Of a DNA stretch of 64,000 nucleotides, positions 1 through 26,522 are shown one piece after another; position 1 is the first letter of the stretch, and each line of letters opens with the position of its first letter. A program made the position numbers and the translations under genes. Origin of the DNA: Mactra quadrangularis (taxonomy: Eukaryota; Mollusca; Bivalvia; Venerida; Mactridae); the NCBI GenBank assembly GCA_025267735.1, contig CM046303.1, positions 29,612,380-29,676,379 on the forward strand. Direction: 5' to 3'. A model generated the notes under the pieces. The model was not told where the DNA came from and made no database searches. It was given only the letters and a program-made list of their open reading frames with translations.

Positions 1-202
1 CTGAAAATATAAAAAAAATGGTTTGTTTAAAGCATGTGCATTAAAATATATTTAATTACATACATTTATTTAAATTCCCATTTAACTAAAGCAACTATCT
101 ATTTCTCACATTAAGAGCCATAGCCTGTAGTTTGGCTATAAGAGAACCTATGACCATATTTCAGTGAAAGATAACAGTAAATCATTGCAGTCAGTGACCT
201 AA

Positions 203-3200
203 ACTATTCAGCTACAGAGGCAGTGCTACCAACCATTCAGCTACAGAGGCAGTGCTACCAACCATTCAGCTACAGAGGCAGTGCTACCAACTATTTAGCT
301 ACAGAGGCAGTGCTACCAACCATTCAGCTACAGAGGCATTGCTACCAACCATTCAACTAAAAAGGCCGTGCTACCAACCATTCAGCTACAGAGGCCTTGC
401 TACCAACCATTCAACTAAAAAGGCCGTGCTACCAACCATTCAGCTTAAGAGGCAGTGCTACCAACCATTCAGCTACAGAGGCAGTGCTACCAACCATTCA
501 GCTACAGAGGCATTGCTACCAACCATTCAGCTACAGAGGTGGTGCTATTAACCATTCAGCTACAGAGGCAGTGCTACCAACCATTCAGCTACAGAGGCGG
601 AGCTACCAACCATTCAGCTACAGAGGCGGTGCTAGCAACCATTCAGCTACAGAGGCAGTGCTACCAACCATTCAGCTACAGAGGTGGTGCTACCGACCAT
701 TCAGCCACAGAGGCGGTGCTACCAACCATTCAGCTACAGAGGCAGTGCTACCAACCATTCAGCTACAGAGGCAGTACTACCAACCATTCAGCTACAGAGG
801 CAGTGCTACCAACCATTCAGCTACAGAGGCAGTGCTACCAACCATTCAGCTACAGAGGCAGTGCTACCAACCATTCAGCTACAGAGGCAGTGCTACCAAC
901 CATTCAGCTACAGAGGCGGTGCTACCAACCATTCAGCTACAGAGGCGGTGCTACCAACCATTCAGCTACAGAGGCAGTGCTACCAACCATTCTGCTACAG
1001 AGGCAGTGCTACCAACCATTCAGCTACAGAGGCGGTGCTACCAACTATTTAGCTACAGAGGCAGTGCTACCAACCACTCAACTACAGAGGCAGTGCTACC
1101 AACCATTCCGCTACAGAGGCAGTGCTACCAACCATTCAGCTACAGAGGCAGTGCTACCAACCATTCCGCTACAGAGGCAGTGCTACCAACCATTCAGCTA
1201 CAGAGGCAGTGCTACCAACCATTCCGCTACAGAGGCAGTGCTTCCAACCATTCAGCTACAGAGGCAGTGCTACCAACCATTCAGCTACAGAGGCAGTGCT
1301 ACCAACTATTTAGCTACAGAGGCAGTGCTACCAACCACTCAACTACAGAGGCAGTGCTACCAACCATTCAGCTACAGAGGCAGTGCTACCAACCATTCAG
1401 CTACAGAGGCAGTGCTACCAACTATTCCGCTACAGAGGCAGTGCTACCAACCATTCAGCTACAGAGGCAGTGCTACCAACCATTCAGCCACAGAGGCGGT
1501 GCTACCAACCATTCAGCTACAGAGGCAGTGCTAACAACCATTCAGCTACAGAGGCGGTGCTACCAACCATTTGGCTACAGAGGCAGTGCTACCAACCATT
1601 CAGCTACAGAGGCAGTGCTACCAACCATTCAGCTACAGAGGCAGTGCTACCAACCATTCAGCTACAGAGGCAGTGCTACCGACCATTCAGCTACAGAGGC
1701 AGTGCTACCGACCATTCAGCTACAGAGGCAGTGCTACCAACCATTCAGCTACAGAGGCAGTGCTACCGACCATTCAGCTACAGAGGCAGTGCTACCGACC
1801 ATTCAGCTACAGAGGCAGTGCTACCGACCATTCAGCTACAGAGGCAGTGCTACCGACCATTCCGCTACAGAGGCAGTGCTACCAACCATTCCGCTACAGA
1901 GGCAATGCTACCAACCATTCAGCTACAGAGGTGGTGCTACCAACCATTCAGCTACAGAGGCAGTGCTACCAACCATTCAGCTACAGAGGCGGTGCTACCA
2001 ACCATTCGGCTACAGAGGCGGTGCTACCAACCATTCAGCTACAGAGGCAGTGCTACCAACCATTCAGCTACAGAGGCAGTGCTACCAACTATTTAGCTAC
2101 AGAGGCAGTGCTACCAACCATTTGGCTACAGAGGTAGTGCTACCAACCATTCAGCTACAGAGGCAGTGCTACCAACCATTCAGCTACAGAGGCAGTGCTA
2201 CCAACCATTCAGCTACAGAGGCAGTGCTACCAACCATTCAGCTACAGAGGCAGTGCTACCAACCATTCAGCTACAGAGGCAGTGCTACCAACCATTCAGC
2301 TACAGAGGCAGTGCTACCAACCATTCCGCTACAGAGGCAGTGCTACCAACCATTCCGCTACAGAGGCAGTGCTACCAACCATTCCACTACAGAGGCAGTG
2401 CTACCAACCATTCCGCTACAGAGGCAGTGCTACCAACCATTCCACTACAGAGGCAGTGCTACAGAGGTGGTGCTACCAACTATTTAGCTACAGAGGCAGT
2501 GCTACCAACAATTCAGCTACAGAGGCAGTGCTACCAACCATTCAGCTACAGAGGCAGTGCTACGAACCATTTAGCTACAGAGGTGGCGCTACCAACCATT
2601 CAGCTACAGAGGTGGTGCTACCAACCATTCTGCTAAAGAGGCTGTGCTACCAACCATTCTGCTACAGAGGCTGTGCTACCAACAATTCCACTACAGAGGC
2701 GGTGCTACCAACCATTCCACTACAGAGGCAGTGCTACCAACCATTCCGCTACAGAGACATTGCTACCAACCACTTAATTACAGAGGTGGTGCTACTAACC
2801 ATTCAACTACAGAGGCGGTGCTACCAACCATTCTGCAACAGAGGCAGTGCTAACAACCATTCAGCTACAGAGGCAGTGCTACCAACCATTCAGCTACAGA
2901 GGCGGTGCTACCAACTATTTAGCTACAGAGTCAGTGCTACCAACTATTTAGCTACAGAGGCAGTGCTACCAACCATTCAGCTACAGAGGCAGTGCTACCA
3001 ACCATTCAGCTACAGAGGCGGTGCTACCAACTATTTAGCTACAAAGGCAGTGCTACCAACCATTCAGCTACAGAGGTGGTGCTACCAACCATTCAGCTAC
3101 AGAGGCGGTGCTACCAACTATTTAGCTACAGAGGGGGTGCTACCAACTATTTAGCTACAGAGGCAGTGCTACCAACCATTCAGCTACAGAGGCAGTGCTA

Positions 3201-4536
3201 CCAACCATTCCGCTACAGAGGCAGTGCTACCAACCATTCAGCTACAGAGGCAGTGCTACCAACCATTCAGTTACAGAGGCAGTGCTACCAACCATTCAGC
3301 TACAGAGGCCGTGCTACCAACCATTCAGCTACAGAGGCGGTGCTACCAACCATTCAGCTACAGAGGCAGTGCTACCAACCATTCAGCTACAGAGGCAGTG
3401 CTACCAACCATTCAGCTACAGAGGCAGTGCTACCAACCATTCAGCTACAGAGGCAGTGCTACCAACCATTCAGCTACAGAGGCAGTGCTACCAACCATTC
3501 AGCTACAGAGGCAGTGCTACCAACTATTCCGCTACAGAGGCAGTGCTACCAACCATTCAGCTACAGAGGCAGTGCTACCAACCATTCAGCTACAGAGGCA
3601 GTGCTACCAACCATTCAGCTACAGAGGCAGTGCTACCAACCATTCAGCTACAGAGGCAGTGCTACCAACCATTCAGCTACAGAGGCAGTGCTACCAACCA
3701 TTCCGCTACAGAGGCAGTGCTAGCAACCATTCCGCTACAGAGGCAGTGCTAGCAACCATTCAGCTCAAGAGGCAGTGCTACCAACCATTCAGCTACAGAG
3801 GCAGTGCTACCAACTATTTAGCTACAGAGGCAGTGCTACCAACCATTCAGCTACAGAGGCAGTGCTACCAACCATTCAGCTACAGAGGCAGTGCTACCAA
3901 CCATTCAGCTACAGAGGCAGTGCTACCAACCATTCCGCTACAGAGGCAGTGCTACCAACTATTTAGCTACAGAGGCCGTGCTACCAACCATTCAGCCACA
4001 GAGGCATTGCTACCAACCATTCAGCTACAGAGGCAGTGCTACCAACTATTCCGCTACAGAGGCAGTGCTACCAACCATTCAGCTACAGAGGCAGTGCTAC
4101 CAACCATTCAGCTACAGAGGCAGTGCTACCAACCATTCAGCTACAGAGGCGGTGCAACCAACCATTTAGCTACAGAGGCAGTGCTACCAACCATTCAGCT
4201 ACAGAGGCAGTGCTACCAACCATTCAGCTACAGAGGCAGTGCAACCAACCATTCAGCTACAGAAGCAGTGCTACCAACCATTCAGCTACAGAGGCAGTGC
4301 TACCAACCATTCAGCTACAGAGGCAGTGCTAGCAACCATTCAGCTACAGAGGCAGTGCTACCAACCATTCAGCTACAGAGGCAGTGCTACCAACCATTCA
4401 GCTACAGAGGCAGTGCTACCAACCATTCAGCTACAGAGGCAGTGCTAGCAACCATTCAGCTACAGAGGCATTGCTACCAACCATTCAGCCACAGAGGTGG
4501 TACTACCAACCATTCAGCTACAGAGGTGGTGCTACC
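203..4536. repeat. 29-bp minisatellite array, about 149 copies
   Basis: A near-uninterrupted head-to-tail array of a 29-bp unit built around CCAACCATTCAGCTACAGAG followed by a short GCAGTG-containing tail. Copies differ by single substitutions (CAGTG/CGGTG/CATTG, TCAGC/TCCGC, CTATTTAGC) and a few short units. The consensus has no stop codon in any plus-strand frame, and 29 is not a multiple of 3, so three units (87 bp) read as a 29-residue repeat in every frame. This produces long spurious ORFs. It lies in the last visible KDM1A intron, antisense to the gene. Confidence 0.97.
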
Positions 4537-4660
4537 TAAAATGAACCGTTATTGTAACTGTTAAAGTGCATTAAATAGGAAGATGAGAAAACAGGACAAT
4601 ATTTTATATCTGCACTTTATGCAATAGATATATTTGACATTATTATGTTAACAATTTTAC

Positions 4661-19626
<14,966 letters not shown>

Positions 19627-19800
19627 CTTGTAAAGTATGTTAAATTGTGTTTTATGTCCAATACAAAGTTCGTTTACAAAAACAGAAAGAACAAAAAACC
19701 AACGCCGGGCACTTGGAGGGCTAGCATTAATTCTCAAACGACTACGGTCGTCACACATCTACGGTAGGTTTCTTAGCCCCGCCTTAAAATATGATGTACT
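19627..19800 (-). promoter_or_regulatory. Probable KDM1A 5' UTR / promoter region
   Basis: Sequence immediately upstream of the KDM1A start codon. No TATA box is evident. A GC-box-like GGGCGTGG lies at about 19805 on the plus strand. Assignment rests only on position. Confidence 0.35.
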
Positions 19801-20220
19801 TGTGTGGGCGTGGTAAATATTGTTCATTAGAAGGTAAAGGCCACCTGCCCATAACACATTTACAATTATTGTAACAAGTGGATTCTAAATTAAATTTTGA
19901 ACAGTTTGTGATTAAAAATGTGTGTGGGGGGAGGGGGGGGGGGGGTCCCGGGATCACTTATAAAATGGGAACAAGTCATTTCTCCACTAAGTCAATCTCT
20001 CCTGGTCATTTTTCCACTGTATACCCTGGTCATGGCTCCACCTTTTTATATGTGAGGTATACATGCATGTATATAATCACATATGTAGATAATGTAATTT
20101 AATCATTCTGCCAACAGACCTAACAAAAAGATTAATCCTTCTGTCTGCCGTAATCCAATCTTTCTGCAAACAGACCCAGCAGAAAGATTGATTCTTCTGC
20201 TGTAATTTTATCTTTCTGCC

Positions 20221-20262
20221 AGCAGACACAACAGAAGGATCGATCCTTCTGTTGTGTCTGCT
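20221..20262. repeat. 42-bp perfect palindrome
   Basis: 21-bp arms meet without a loop (left arm starts AGCAGACACAACAGAAGGAT). It closes a set of diverged copies of the same CAGCAGAAAGATT-like motif from about 20105, so an inverted duplication of a short motif is likely. Confidence 0.95.
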
Positions 20263-20589
20263 GAGTCTGCCAACTTTATGTTCATTTGCATACCTGGGAG
20301 AGCGAAAGTGCAATTCGTGCTATTTTCAACATTGAAATATATAGTAGCATTTCATTCGCTGAAAGTATGCTTTCATGTATTGTTATTGTGTACAAACTTA
20401 ATTATAAGTTTCAATGATAAAAGATGCGACCAGTAAAAGTTACTTTTTTAGATTTGTTTTATTGTTTACATATTTATATGTATAGTGCAGTGATTTTTAT
20501 TAATACAACATTCATAACTGATAGCTCAATTCTATCCTCCTTATCTCCTATCATGTACTTACTCTTCCTATTAATCACATCACTCTCCC

Positions 20590-20725
20590 TGTCTACTGTA
20601 CAATATTTAAGTTTTTCTTTATTGCTCAAGGAAATTAGCAGTGCCTCTGGTGGGGTTCATACCCGGGACCTCTCAGCCCGCGTCCTACTACTGGGCTCTA
20701 GTAGCTGCATGGACACTATATAAGA
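20590..20725 (-). mobile_element. tRNA-derived SINE, reverse orientation
   Basis: On the minus strand the sequence reads as a tRNA-like unit with a B-box-like stretch (reverse of GGTTCATACCCGGGACC) and an A-box-like stretch. Its family is unclear. Confidence 0.4.
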
Positions 20726-20989
20726 CAAACGTACTACTGTGCAGGGGAGTACACGCACAGTGCCTACCACTGTGTGAACTCACACAAGTTGACCATTTAT
20801 GAATGTACAAAAAAATGCTGGTTGAAAAAACCAGATAATGTGTTATGTTATACCCTGTGTGCATGGATTATGTTACTCTATACTGCGATTCTCCATTTGA
20901 GTTATACATGTTTGTAATTTTTAATTTGTACGTTTGTTATATGTGAAAGACTACATCTTTTAGCTTCTATGTCGCGAGATTTACAGTTT

Positions 20990-21960
20990 CATGAACGATA
21001 ACTATGTCTCTGCTCCATAATAACATTGTCATGGACAATAGCTATGTCTCTGCTCCATAATAACATTGTCATGGACAATAGCTATGTCTCTGCTCCATAA
21101 TAACATTGTCATGGACAATAGCTATGTCTCTGCTCCATAATAACATTGTCATAGACAATAACTATGTCTCTGCTCCATAATAACATTGTCATGGACAATA
21201 GCTATGCCTCTGCTCCATAATAACATTGTCATGGACAATAGCTATGTCTCTGCTCCATAATAACATTGTCATAGACAATAACTATGGCTCTGCTCCATAA
21301 TAACATTGTCATGGACAATAGCTATGTCTCTGCTCCATAATAACGTTGTCATGGCCGATAACTCCGTTTCTGATCCATGTCAACATTGTCCTGGGCGATA
21401 ATTATGTCTCTGCTCCATAATAACATTGTCATGGCCGATAACTCCGTTTCTGATCCATGTCAACATTGTCATGGACGATAACTATGTCTCTGCTCCATAA
21501 TCACATTGTCATGGACAATAACTATGCCTCTGCTCCATAATAACATTGTCATGGCCGATAACTACGTTTCTGATCCATGTCAACATTGTCATGGGCGATA
21601 ATTATGCCTTTGCTCCATGTCAACATTGTCATGGACGATAACTATGTCTCGGCTCCATAATGACATTGTCATGGACGATAACTCCATAATAACATTGTCA
21701 TGAACGATAACTTTGTATCTGCTCCATAAAAACATTGCCATGGACAATAACTATGTCTCTGCCCAATAATAACATTGTCAAGCACGATAACTATGTCTCT
21801 GCTCCATAATGACGTTGTCATGGACGATAACTCCATAATAACATTGTCATGGACGATAACTATGTATCTGTTCCATAATAACATTGTCATGGACGATAAC
21901 TATGTCTCTGTTTCATAAAAACATTGTCATTGACGATAACTATGTGTCTGCGTCATATCA
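20990..21960. repeat. 40-bp tandem repeat array, about 24 copies
   Basis: Units of 40 bp containing CATAATAACATTGTCATGGA and CTATGTCTCTGCTC. The first 8 or so copies are almost identical. Later ones diverge (ATCCATGTCAACATTG variants) and some are shortened to 20-30 bp. Confidence 0.95.
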
Positions 21961-22644
21961 ACACTGCAAAGCCAGGTATTAATGGCCCAGTCACCTATAT
22001 TTTTTTTTACGAGTTTTTTATGTACATGTACTATTAGTACATGTACTTGATTTGAATTCCGATCGCGCGGACAGTTATTATTCCATTAGATAATTATAAC
22101 CGAGACTTCATAAATTATATATATAAGCCTATGTTAAAGCATATCGTTCGATGAAATGATGCTTCGATGTCACAGTAAAAGCATGACTTTTCTTGATCTG
22201 AAGCGCACCGGAATTTCAACGGAAGTGCACGGGTGGGGGAAATCCCGAGACCCGTGATTTCCCCTACCCGGGTACTTCCTTTAAATCGTAATACCTCGGA
22301 TGATGCGTTGTGGATAAAACCGAATTTGACCGTATTATATCGTATTACGAACTTAGTTTTTAGCATAGCCTCATAGACATAGATCTATAACATGGTATCT
22401 ATGTCTCTGATTGTCATAAGATGCAATTTTAACCAGGTTGCCATTAAATTCGTGTGCAGATTTTAAAACAATAGACAAATACGTACAGAGACAAGGAAAA
22501 GAGGAACAAAGACACTTAAAGATATGTTTACATAAACTATAGCCATTGTATATAATGCATAAATGCATCAAATGATAGTAAAATAGAAGCTAAAGTCACT
22601 TTAAATTGCGTGTAAATTTAAATGAACGTTTTACTTGACAATAA

Positions 22645-22712
22645 TTTCTGCGCGATATGGCCTTTCTGTGTTGATGCACCGTTAAACCAAACCAACCAAC
22701 CAACTTTACAAT
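22645..22712 (+). mobile_element. SINE 3' tail
   Basis: GATATGGCCTTTCTGTGTTG followed by GCACCGTTAAACC and a CCAA-type simple tail, the usual 3' end of molluscan tRNA SINEs. The head is missing. Confidence 0.45.
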
Positions 22713-23269
22713 AATTTAGTCTAACAAGTGTCTTAGTGCTTATATTCCCTACTTGTGTGACTGTCCGTGGTTTATGATATCTGCTCATGAATGTTTGCAT
22801 ACACATCATTTTTCATATATTGACGCTATTTAGCTGATGAATATTTTTTTATCATTTTACATATTAAAGTTTCCTTTAATATTAAACATAAGATTTAAGT
22901 GCTATTGTGTTTTGTCTGCTGATGTTGAATACCACGTGCACAATTGTAGACGATAGTCATCTACGCAATTTGAACTTTGCAATGTAAAATTATGATGAAT
23001 TATGTTTTAAACCATATTTTCATAATTACATTTTTAAAAGTGTCTTAATTTGTGCGTTTTTTTTCTCTCTCTGTGCTCGTAAATGATAATATATGATATT
23101 ATACTATAGTCTGTACATTTTCATTTATGCTTAGACAAGGATCCACCTCTGGGTACGAGCATGACAAGGATCAAGGGATTGACATATCATTTAACTCAAA
23201 TGACCATGCGTGTATAGAAAAATATTCCATCGACTATGTAAACAACTTAAACTCATTATAACAATGAGT

Positions 23270-23572
23270 GCACGTGACTACTTGAAACAAATAGTCATTG
23301 GTTCGATTCCCGGGCTATGAATAGTTTCGTGGAGCTTTGTCATGAAATAATTTCTACGGCCATTCTCCCTGCTTCCACTGATTCTAAACCAAGTAGGACA
23401 GTTGTCAGTCACCGATAAAAGTACATATACTCGTATGCGCTTAATAACTGGTTAAAAGCTAAATCCAGATATTTAGCCTTTCCAGGAATGATGAGTAGGT
23501 TGACTGACCGCCGTTATATATCCTATACAAATTATGTTGCTACGGCGTTAACCCTACAAAAATAAGATGATT
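23270..23572 (+). mobile_element. SINE, family A
   Basis: B-box-like GGTTCGATTCCCGGG, then TTTCGTGGAGCTT, a GTAGGACAGTTGTCAGTCAC core and the 3' domain GGTTGACTGACCGCCGTTAT ending at GGCGTTAACCC. The same order is seen at 58175-58470 and, with a deletion, at 30765-30965. Confidence 0.8.
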
Positions 23573-23583
23573 GAAATAAAACA

Positions 23584-24752
23584 CTAATTTTAACATTAGT
23601 GACTAGTAGATCTAGTCGTTTTATTTATTAGAACCAAGTTTTACTCTAATTCATAATTTCTAATTTATATTAACAAACAAGATAATGGTAAATGCTATCA
23701 GTACAGAGCTGTTGCATCTATAATCTATTACAACAATATTTTCTTTTTACTCGATTTGTGAGCAATAATTGTTAAATAGAGAACTTCATGTCACTGTATT
23801 CATTGTTTTATAATTTAATATCAGCCTAAAAGTTTATTCTATGAAATGAGAGTTTGTTCAAGTTCTACAATATCAATAATGTCGGGTTCTTTTTCCTTTA
23901 GCAGCTTTGGGTCTTAGTCTTCTATCTCTTGTATTAAATGTTGAAGTTGTTACAACACATGAACCAACTCTGTGAACTGTACTATTGTATAATTGATTTA
24001 CAGCATTTGGTTGTATCTCACCAACATCTTCTGGTAACTTAGTTATGCATTTTGGTGACTCAGAACGGTTTTTTGGTAATCCATGGAAAATACCATTATT
24101 TTCATCGCTGAAGATGGCGAGCCTCTGACGAGACTGCAAATGAGCAGGAATATTTTTACTTCTAGTGCAGATTGGCTCTGCTTCATGTCGACTCCAATTG
24201 GTAATATTTCCACAACTGTAAGATGATTTTTGCTGTGGTTGCATTGCGTACTTTTTTGATGATGGTACTTGACACAAGTTGTAAAACATCTCATCAATGT
24301 CGTCTTTTTTAGGTAAAGGTAATGGTTTGGTAGGTATCCATCCTTGTAGCCAATATGTTACATCTCTGTCAAAGAACATGTAGGAAGCTCTTTCATAATC
24401 TAATCCTGGACATTTATGCATTTCAAACATTCGTGAAAATCTATATAAAAACATATACTGCCTTAAATCTAGAATCACGTTGCCCTCTGGTTTTACTATT
24501 TCGAATTCGTCAAAATCTTTCTGTGGTATAATAAAATGTAGAATTTCTGTTTTTCTATCAAATATAACTTCATCAAAATCAAGTGGTTCTTTTCTATTTG
24601 AAGAAACACAACAACCGAACAATCTTTTTACTGTAGAAGTCATTTCTATGCAGTGATGTAAATCATACGTGTATTGACGATATGCTGTTTGTCACTGATG
24701 ACGTCGTATCCTAGTATAATTGTGACGTCACTGACGTCGCAACAAATAACAT
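23584..24752 (-). repeat. Left arm of a 1.2-kb inverted duplication
   Basis: Reverse-complement match to 24915-26108. The match covers a whole coding region, its 3' flank and its promoter side. The coding part is clearly more alike than the flanks. Confidence 0.92.
23873..24643 (-). CDS. Uncharacterised 256-residue protein, copy 1
   Basis: Single-exon gene of unknown function, opening MTSTVKRLFGCCVSSNRKEP. I recognise no family. Visible: a CC pair near the N-terminus that could be palmitoylated, a hydrophobic/acidic segment (DRKTEILHFIIPQKDFDEFE), an aromatic-rich stretch (QYMFLYRFSRMFEMHKC and YMFFDRDVTYWLQGW), and a Ser/Asn-rich C-terminal half ending in a basic tail (RRLRPKAAKGKRTRHY). 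No signal peptide or clear membrane span. It is transcribed away from its twin at 25026-25796. The two proteins differ at about 8 of 256 positions. Lack of introns suggests a retrocopy or a transposon-borne gene, but the conserved frame argues that it works. Confidence 0.75.
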   Translation of the reverse strand: MTSTVKRLFGCCVSSNRKEPLDFDEVIFDRKTEILHFIIPQKDFDEFEIVKPEGNVILDLRQYMFLYRFSRMFEMHKCPGLDYERASYMFFDRDVTYWLQGWIPTKPLPLPKKDDIDEMFYNLCQVPSSKKYAMQPQQKSSYSCGNITNWSRHEAEPICTRSKNIPAHLQSRQRLAIFSDENNGIFHGLPKNRSESPKCITKLPEDVGEIQPNAVNQLYNSTVHRVGSCVVTTSTFNTRDRRLRPKAAKGKRTRHY

Positions 24753-25025
24753 GACTCGAGACTTGAGCATAAATATACATGATTTTTATACTTTTCAAAA
24801 TAAATACTAATTTCCTCATAGAACGTCTGAAAACGGGAAGAAAAAAAAATTTTACTTCAGAAGAGAAATTGTCTAATTTGCATATTAAACGTTTTAAAAG
24901 CACAGTCTCGCGCGATGTTATTAAGCTCGACGTCTGTGACGTCACAATTATACTAGGATACGACGTCATTAGTGACAAACGTAGCATAAAGAAAACACGC
25001 GTGTGATTTACATTACTGCATAGAA
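24644..25025. promoter_or_regulatory. Shared divergent promoter region with CRE palindromes
   Basis: The 382-bp gap between the two divergent start codons. Both halves mirror each other and each holds a perfect TGACGTCA (24723-24730 and 24937-24944) plus a TGACGTCG-type half (24698-24705 and 24961-24968). About 160 bp in the centre (24753-24914) is not duplicated. CREB/ATF control is inferred from the motifs only. Confidence 0.55.
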
Positions 25026-26108
25026 ATGACTTCTACAGTAAAAAATTTGTTCGGTTGTTGTGTTTCTTCAAACAGAAAAGAACTACTTGATTTTGATGAA
25101 GTTATATTTGATAGAAAAACAGAAATTCTACATTTTATTATACCACAGAAAGATTTTGACGAATTCGAAATAGTAAAACCAGAGGGCAACGTGATTCTAG
25201 ATTTAAGGCAGTATATGTTTTTATATAGATTTTCACGAATGTTTGAAATGCATAAATGTCCAGGATTAGATTATGAAAGAGCTTCCTACATGTTCTTTGA
25301 CAGAGATGTAACATATTGGCTACAAGGATGGATACCTACCAAACCATTACCTTTACCTAAAACAGACGACATTGATGAGATGTTTTACAACTTGTGTCAA
25401 GTACCATCATCAAAAAAGAACGCAATGCAACCACATCAAAAATCATCTTACAGTAGTGGAAATATTACCAATTGGAGTCGACATGAAGCAGAGCCAATTT
25501 GCACTAGAAGTAAAAATATTCCTGCTCATTTGCAGTCTCGTCAGAGACTCGCCATCTTCAGCGATGAAAATAATGGTATTTTCCACGGATTACCAAAAAA
25601 CCGTTCTGAGTCACCAAAATGCATAACTAAGTTACCAGAAGATGTTGGTGAGATACAACCAAATGCTGTAAATCAATTATACAATTGTACAGTTCACAGA
25701 GTTGGTTCATGTGTTGTAACAACTTCAACATTTAATACAAGAGATAGAAGACTAAGGCCCAAAGCTGCTAAAGGACAAAGAACCCGACATTATTGATATT
25801 GTAGGACTTGAACAAACTCTCATTTCATAGAATAAACTGTTCGGCTGATATTAAATTATTAAACAATGAATACAGTGACACGAAGTTCTCTATTTAATGA
25901 ACCGCAGCTCACAAATCGAGTAAAGAAGAAAATAATTATTGTAACAACACATTATAGATGCAGCAGCTCTGTATTGATAATATTAAACATACTGTTGTAA
26001 GTTAATACATGACTTTAATGAATAATGACTTATTCCAAAATTTGGTTTTAATAAACAAATAAAAATGACTAGATCTACTGGTCACAAAAATGTTAAAATC
26101 AAAGTTTT
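24915..26108 (+). repeat. Right arm of the 1.2-kb inverted duplication
   Basis: Mirror of 23584-24752. The match ends around CTAGATCTACTGGTCAC near 26070-26108. Confidence 0.92.
25026..25796 (+). CDS. Uncharacterised 256-residue protein, copy 2
   Basis: Twin of the 23873-24643 gene in opposite orientation, same length, same start and stop. Differences from copy 1 by eye: R7N, P-to-L in the KEPLDF motif, K-to-T in PKKDD, Y-to-N in KKYAM, Q-to-H, C-to-S in SCGN, S-to-C in YNST, K-to-Q in KGKR. The downstream flank is more diverged than the coding part, which fits purifying selection or gene conversion. Function unknown. Confidence 0.75.
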   Translation: MTSTVKNLFGCCVSSNRKELLDFDEVIFDRKTEILHFIIPQKDFDEFEIVKPEGNVILDLRQYMFLYRFSRMFEMHKCPGLDYERASYMFFDRDVTYWLQGWIPTKPLPLPKTDDIDEMFYNLCQVPSSKKNAMQPHQKSSYSSGNITNWSRHEAEPICTRSKNIPAHLQSRQRLAIFSDENNGIFHGLPKNRSESPKCITKLPEDVGEIQPNAVNQLYNCTVHRVGSCVVTTSTFNTRDRRLRPKAAKGQRTRHY

Positions 26109-26203
26109 ACTTTTCTTTCATCTTCATCATCATCTTCCTGGTAAGAGACAGAAATCCAATCAGGATTGTACTGAGTTCCGCGAGATTCAAGTGGACATGT
26201 GTG
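26099..26203 (-). CDS. Candidate terminal exon of a small gene
   Basis: After an AATAAG acceptor-like site the minus strand reads HTCPLESRGTQYNPDWISVS then YQEDDDEDERKVKL and a stop, a protein-like composition with an acidic tail. It is in phase with the candidate first exon at 26849-26962. It overlaps the end of the inverted duplication by about 10 bp. Not recognised. Confidence 0.3.
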   Translation of the reverse strand, partial: HTCPLESRGTQYNPDWISVSYQEDDDEDERKVKL

Positions 26204-26334
26204 CTTATTGTTAATTAAAGTCAAATTTATTTATGTTGTCAACAGTAGATTCTCTGTAAACATGATAATAATATCATATCAATTTCTAGATCCTTGTCTA
26301 ATCTTGTCGTCTAGCTGTTACAGTGGGTGAGCTT

Positions 26335-26522
26335 CGAGTTGTACTAAATATTTGGAGAGAGTTTCCTAAGCATACCGCTAGCTAGCGTTTTGCCCCTTGG
26401 TACCTTTAATTTGATATCTCAGAACTATTCCTTTTTGTGCAAGAAGGGTACCAGGGCACAAAGAGCTAGTCATCGATATGCTTAGGAAACTACATGTACT
26501 CTCCCAGTATTAGTACAACTCG
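26335..26522. mobile_element. MITE, AGTTTCCTA family, copy 2
   Basis: Long imperfect terminal inverted repeats: CGAGTTGTACTAAATA and AGAGAGTTTCCTAAGCATA on the left, TATGCTTAGGAAACT and AGTACAACTCG on the right. Core shared with 17462-17597. Confidence 0.75.

Noticed and set aside
203..4536. CRISPR array
   Set aside because: The 29-bp period is CRISPR-like, but there are no unique spacers, the repeats abut directly and the genome is eukaryotic.
252..4564. Many long plus-strand ORFs (up to 696 codons)
   Set aside because: They lie wholly in the 29-bp array, occur in all three frames at once and merely reflect a stop-free repeat unit.
19924..19946. Poly-G tract as a G-quadruplex regulator of KDM1A
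   Set aside because: A single uninterrupted run with no spaced G-tracts and of uncertain assembly accuracy. Position alone is not evidence.
24043..25626. 84-codon ORFs inside the twin genes
   Set aside because: They are alternative-frame shadows of the 256-codon frames, present in both copies for that reason.
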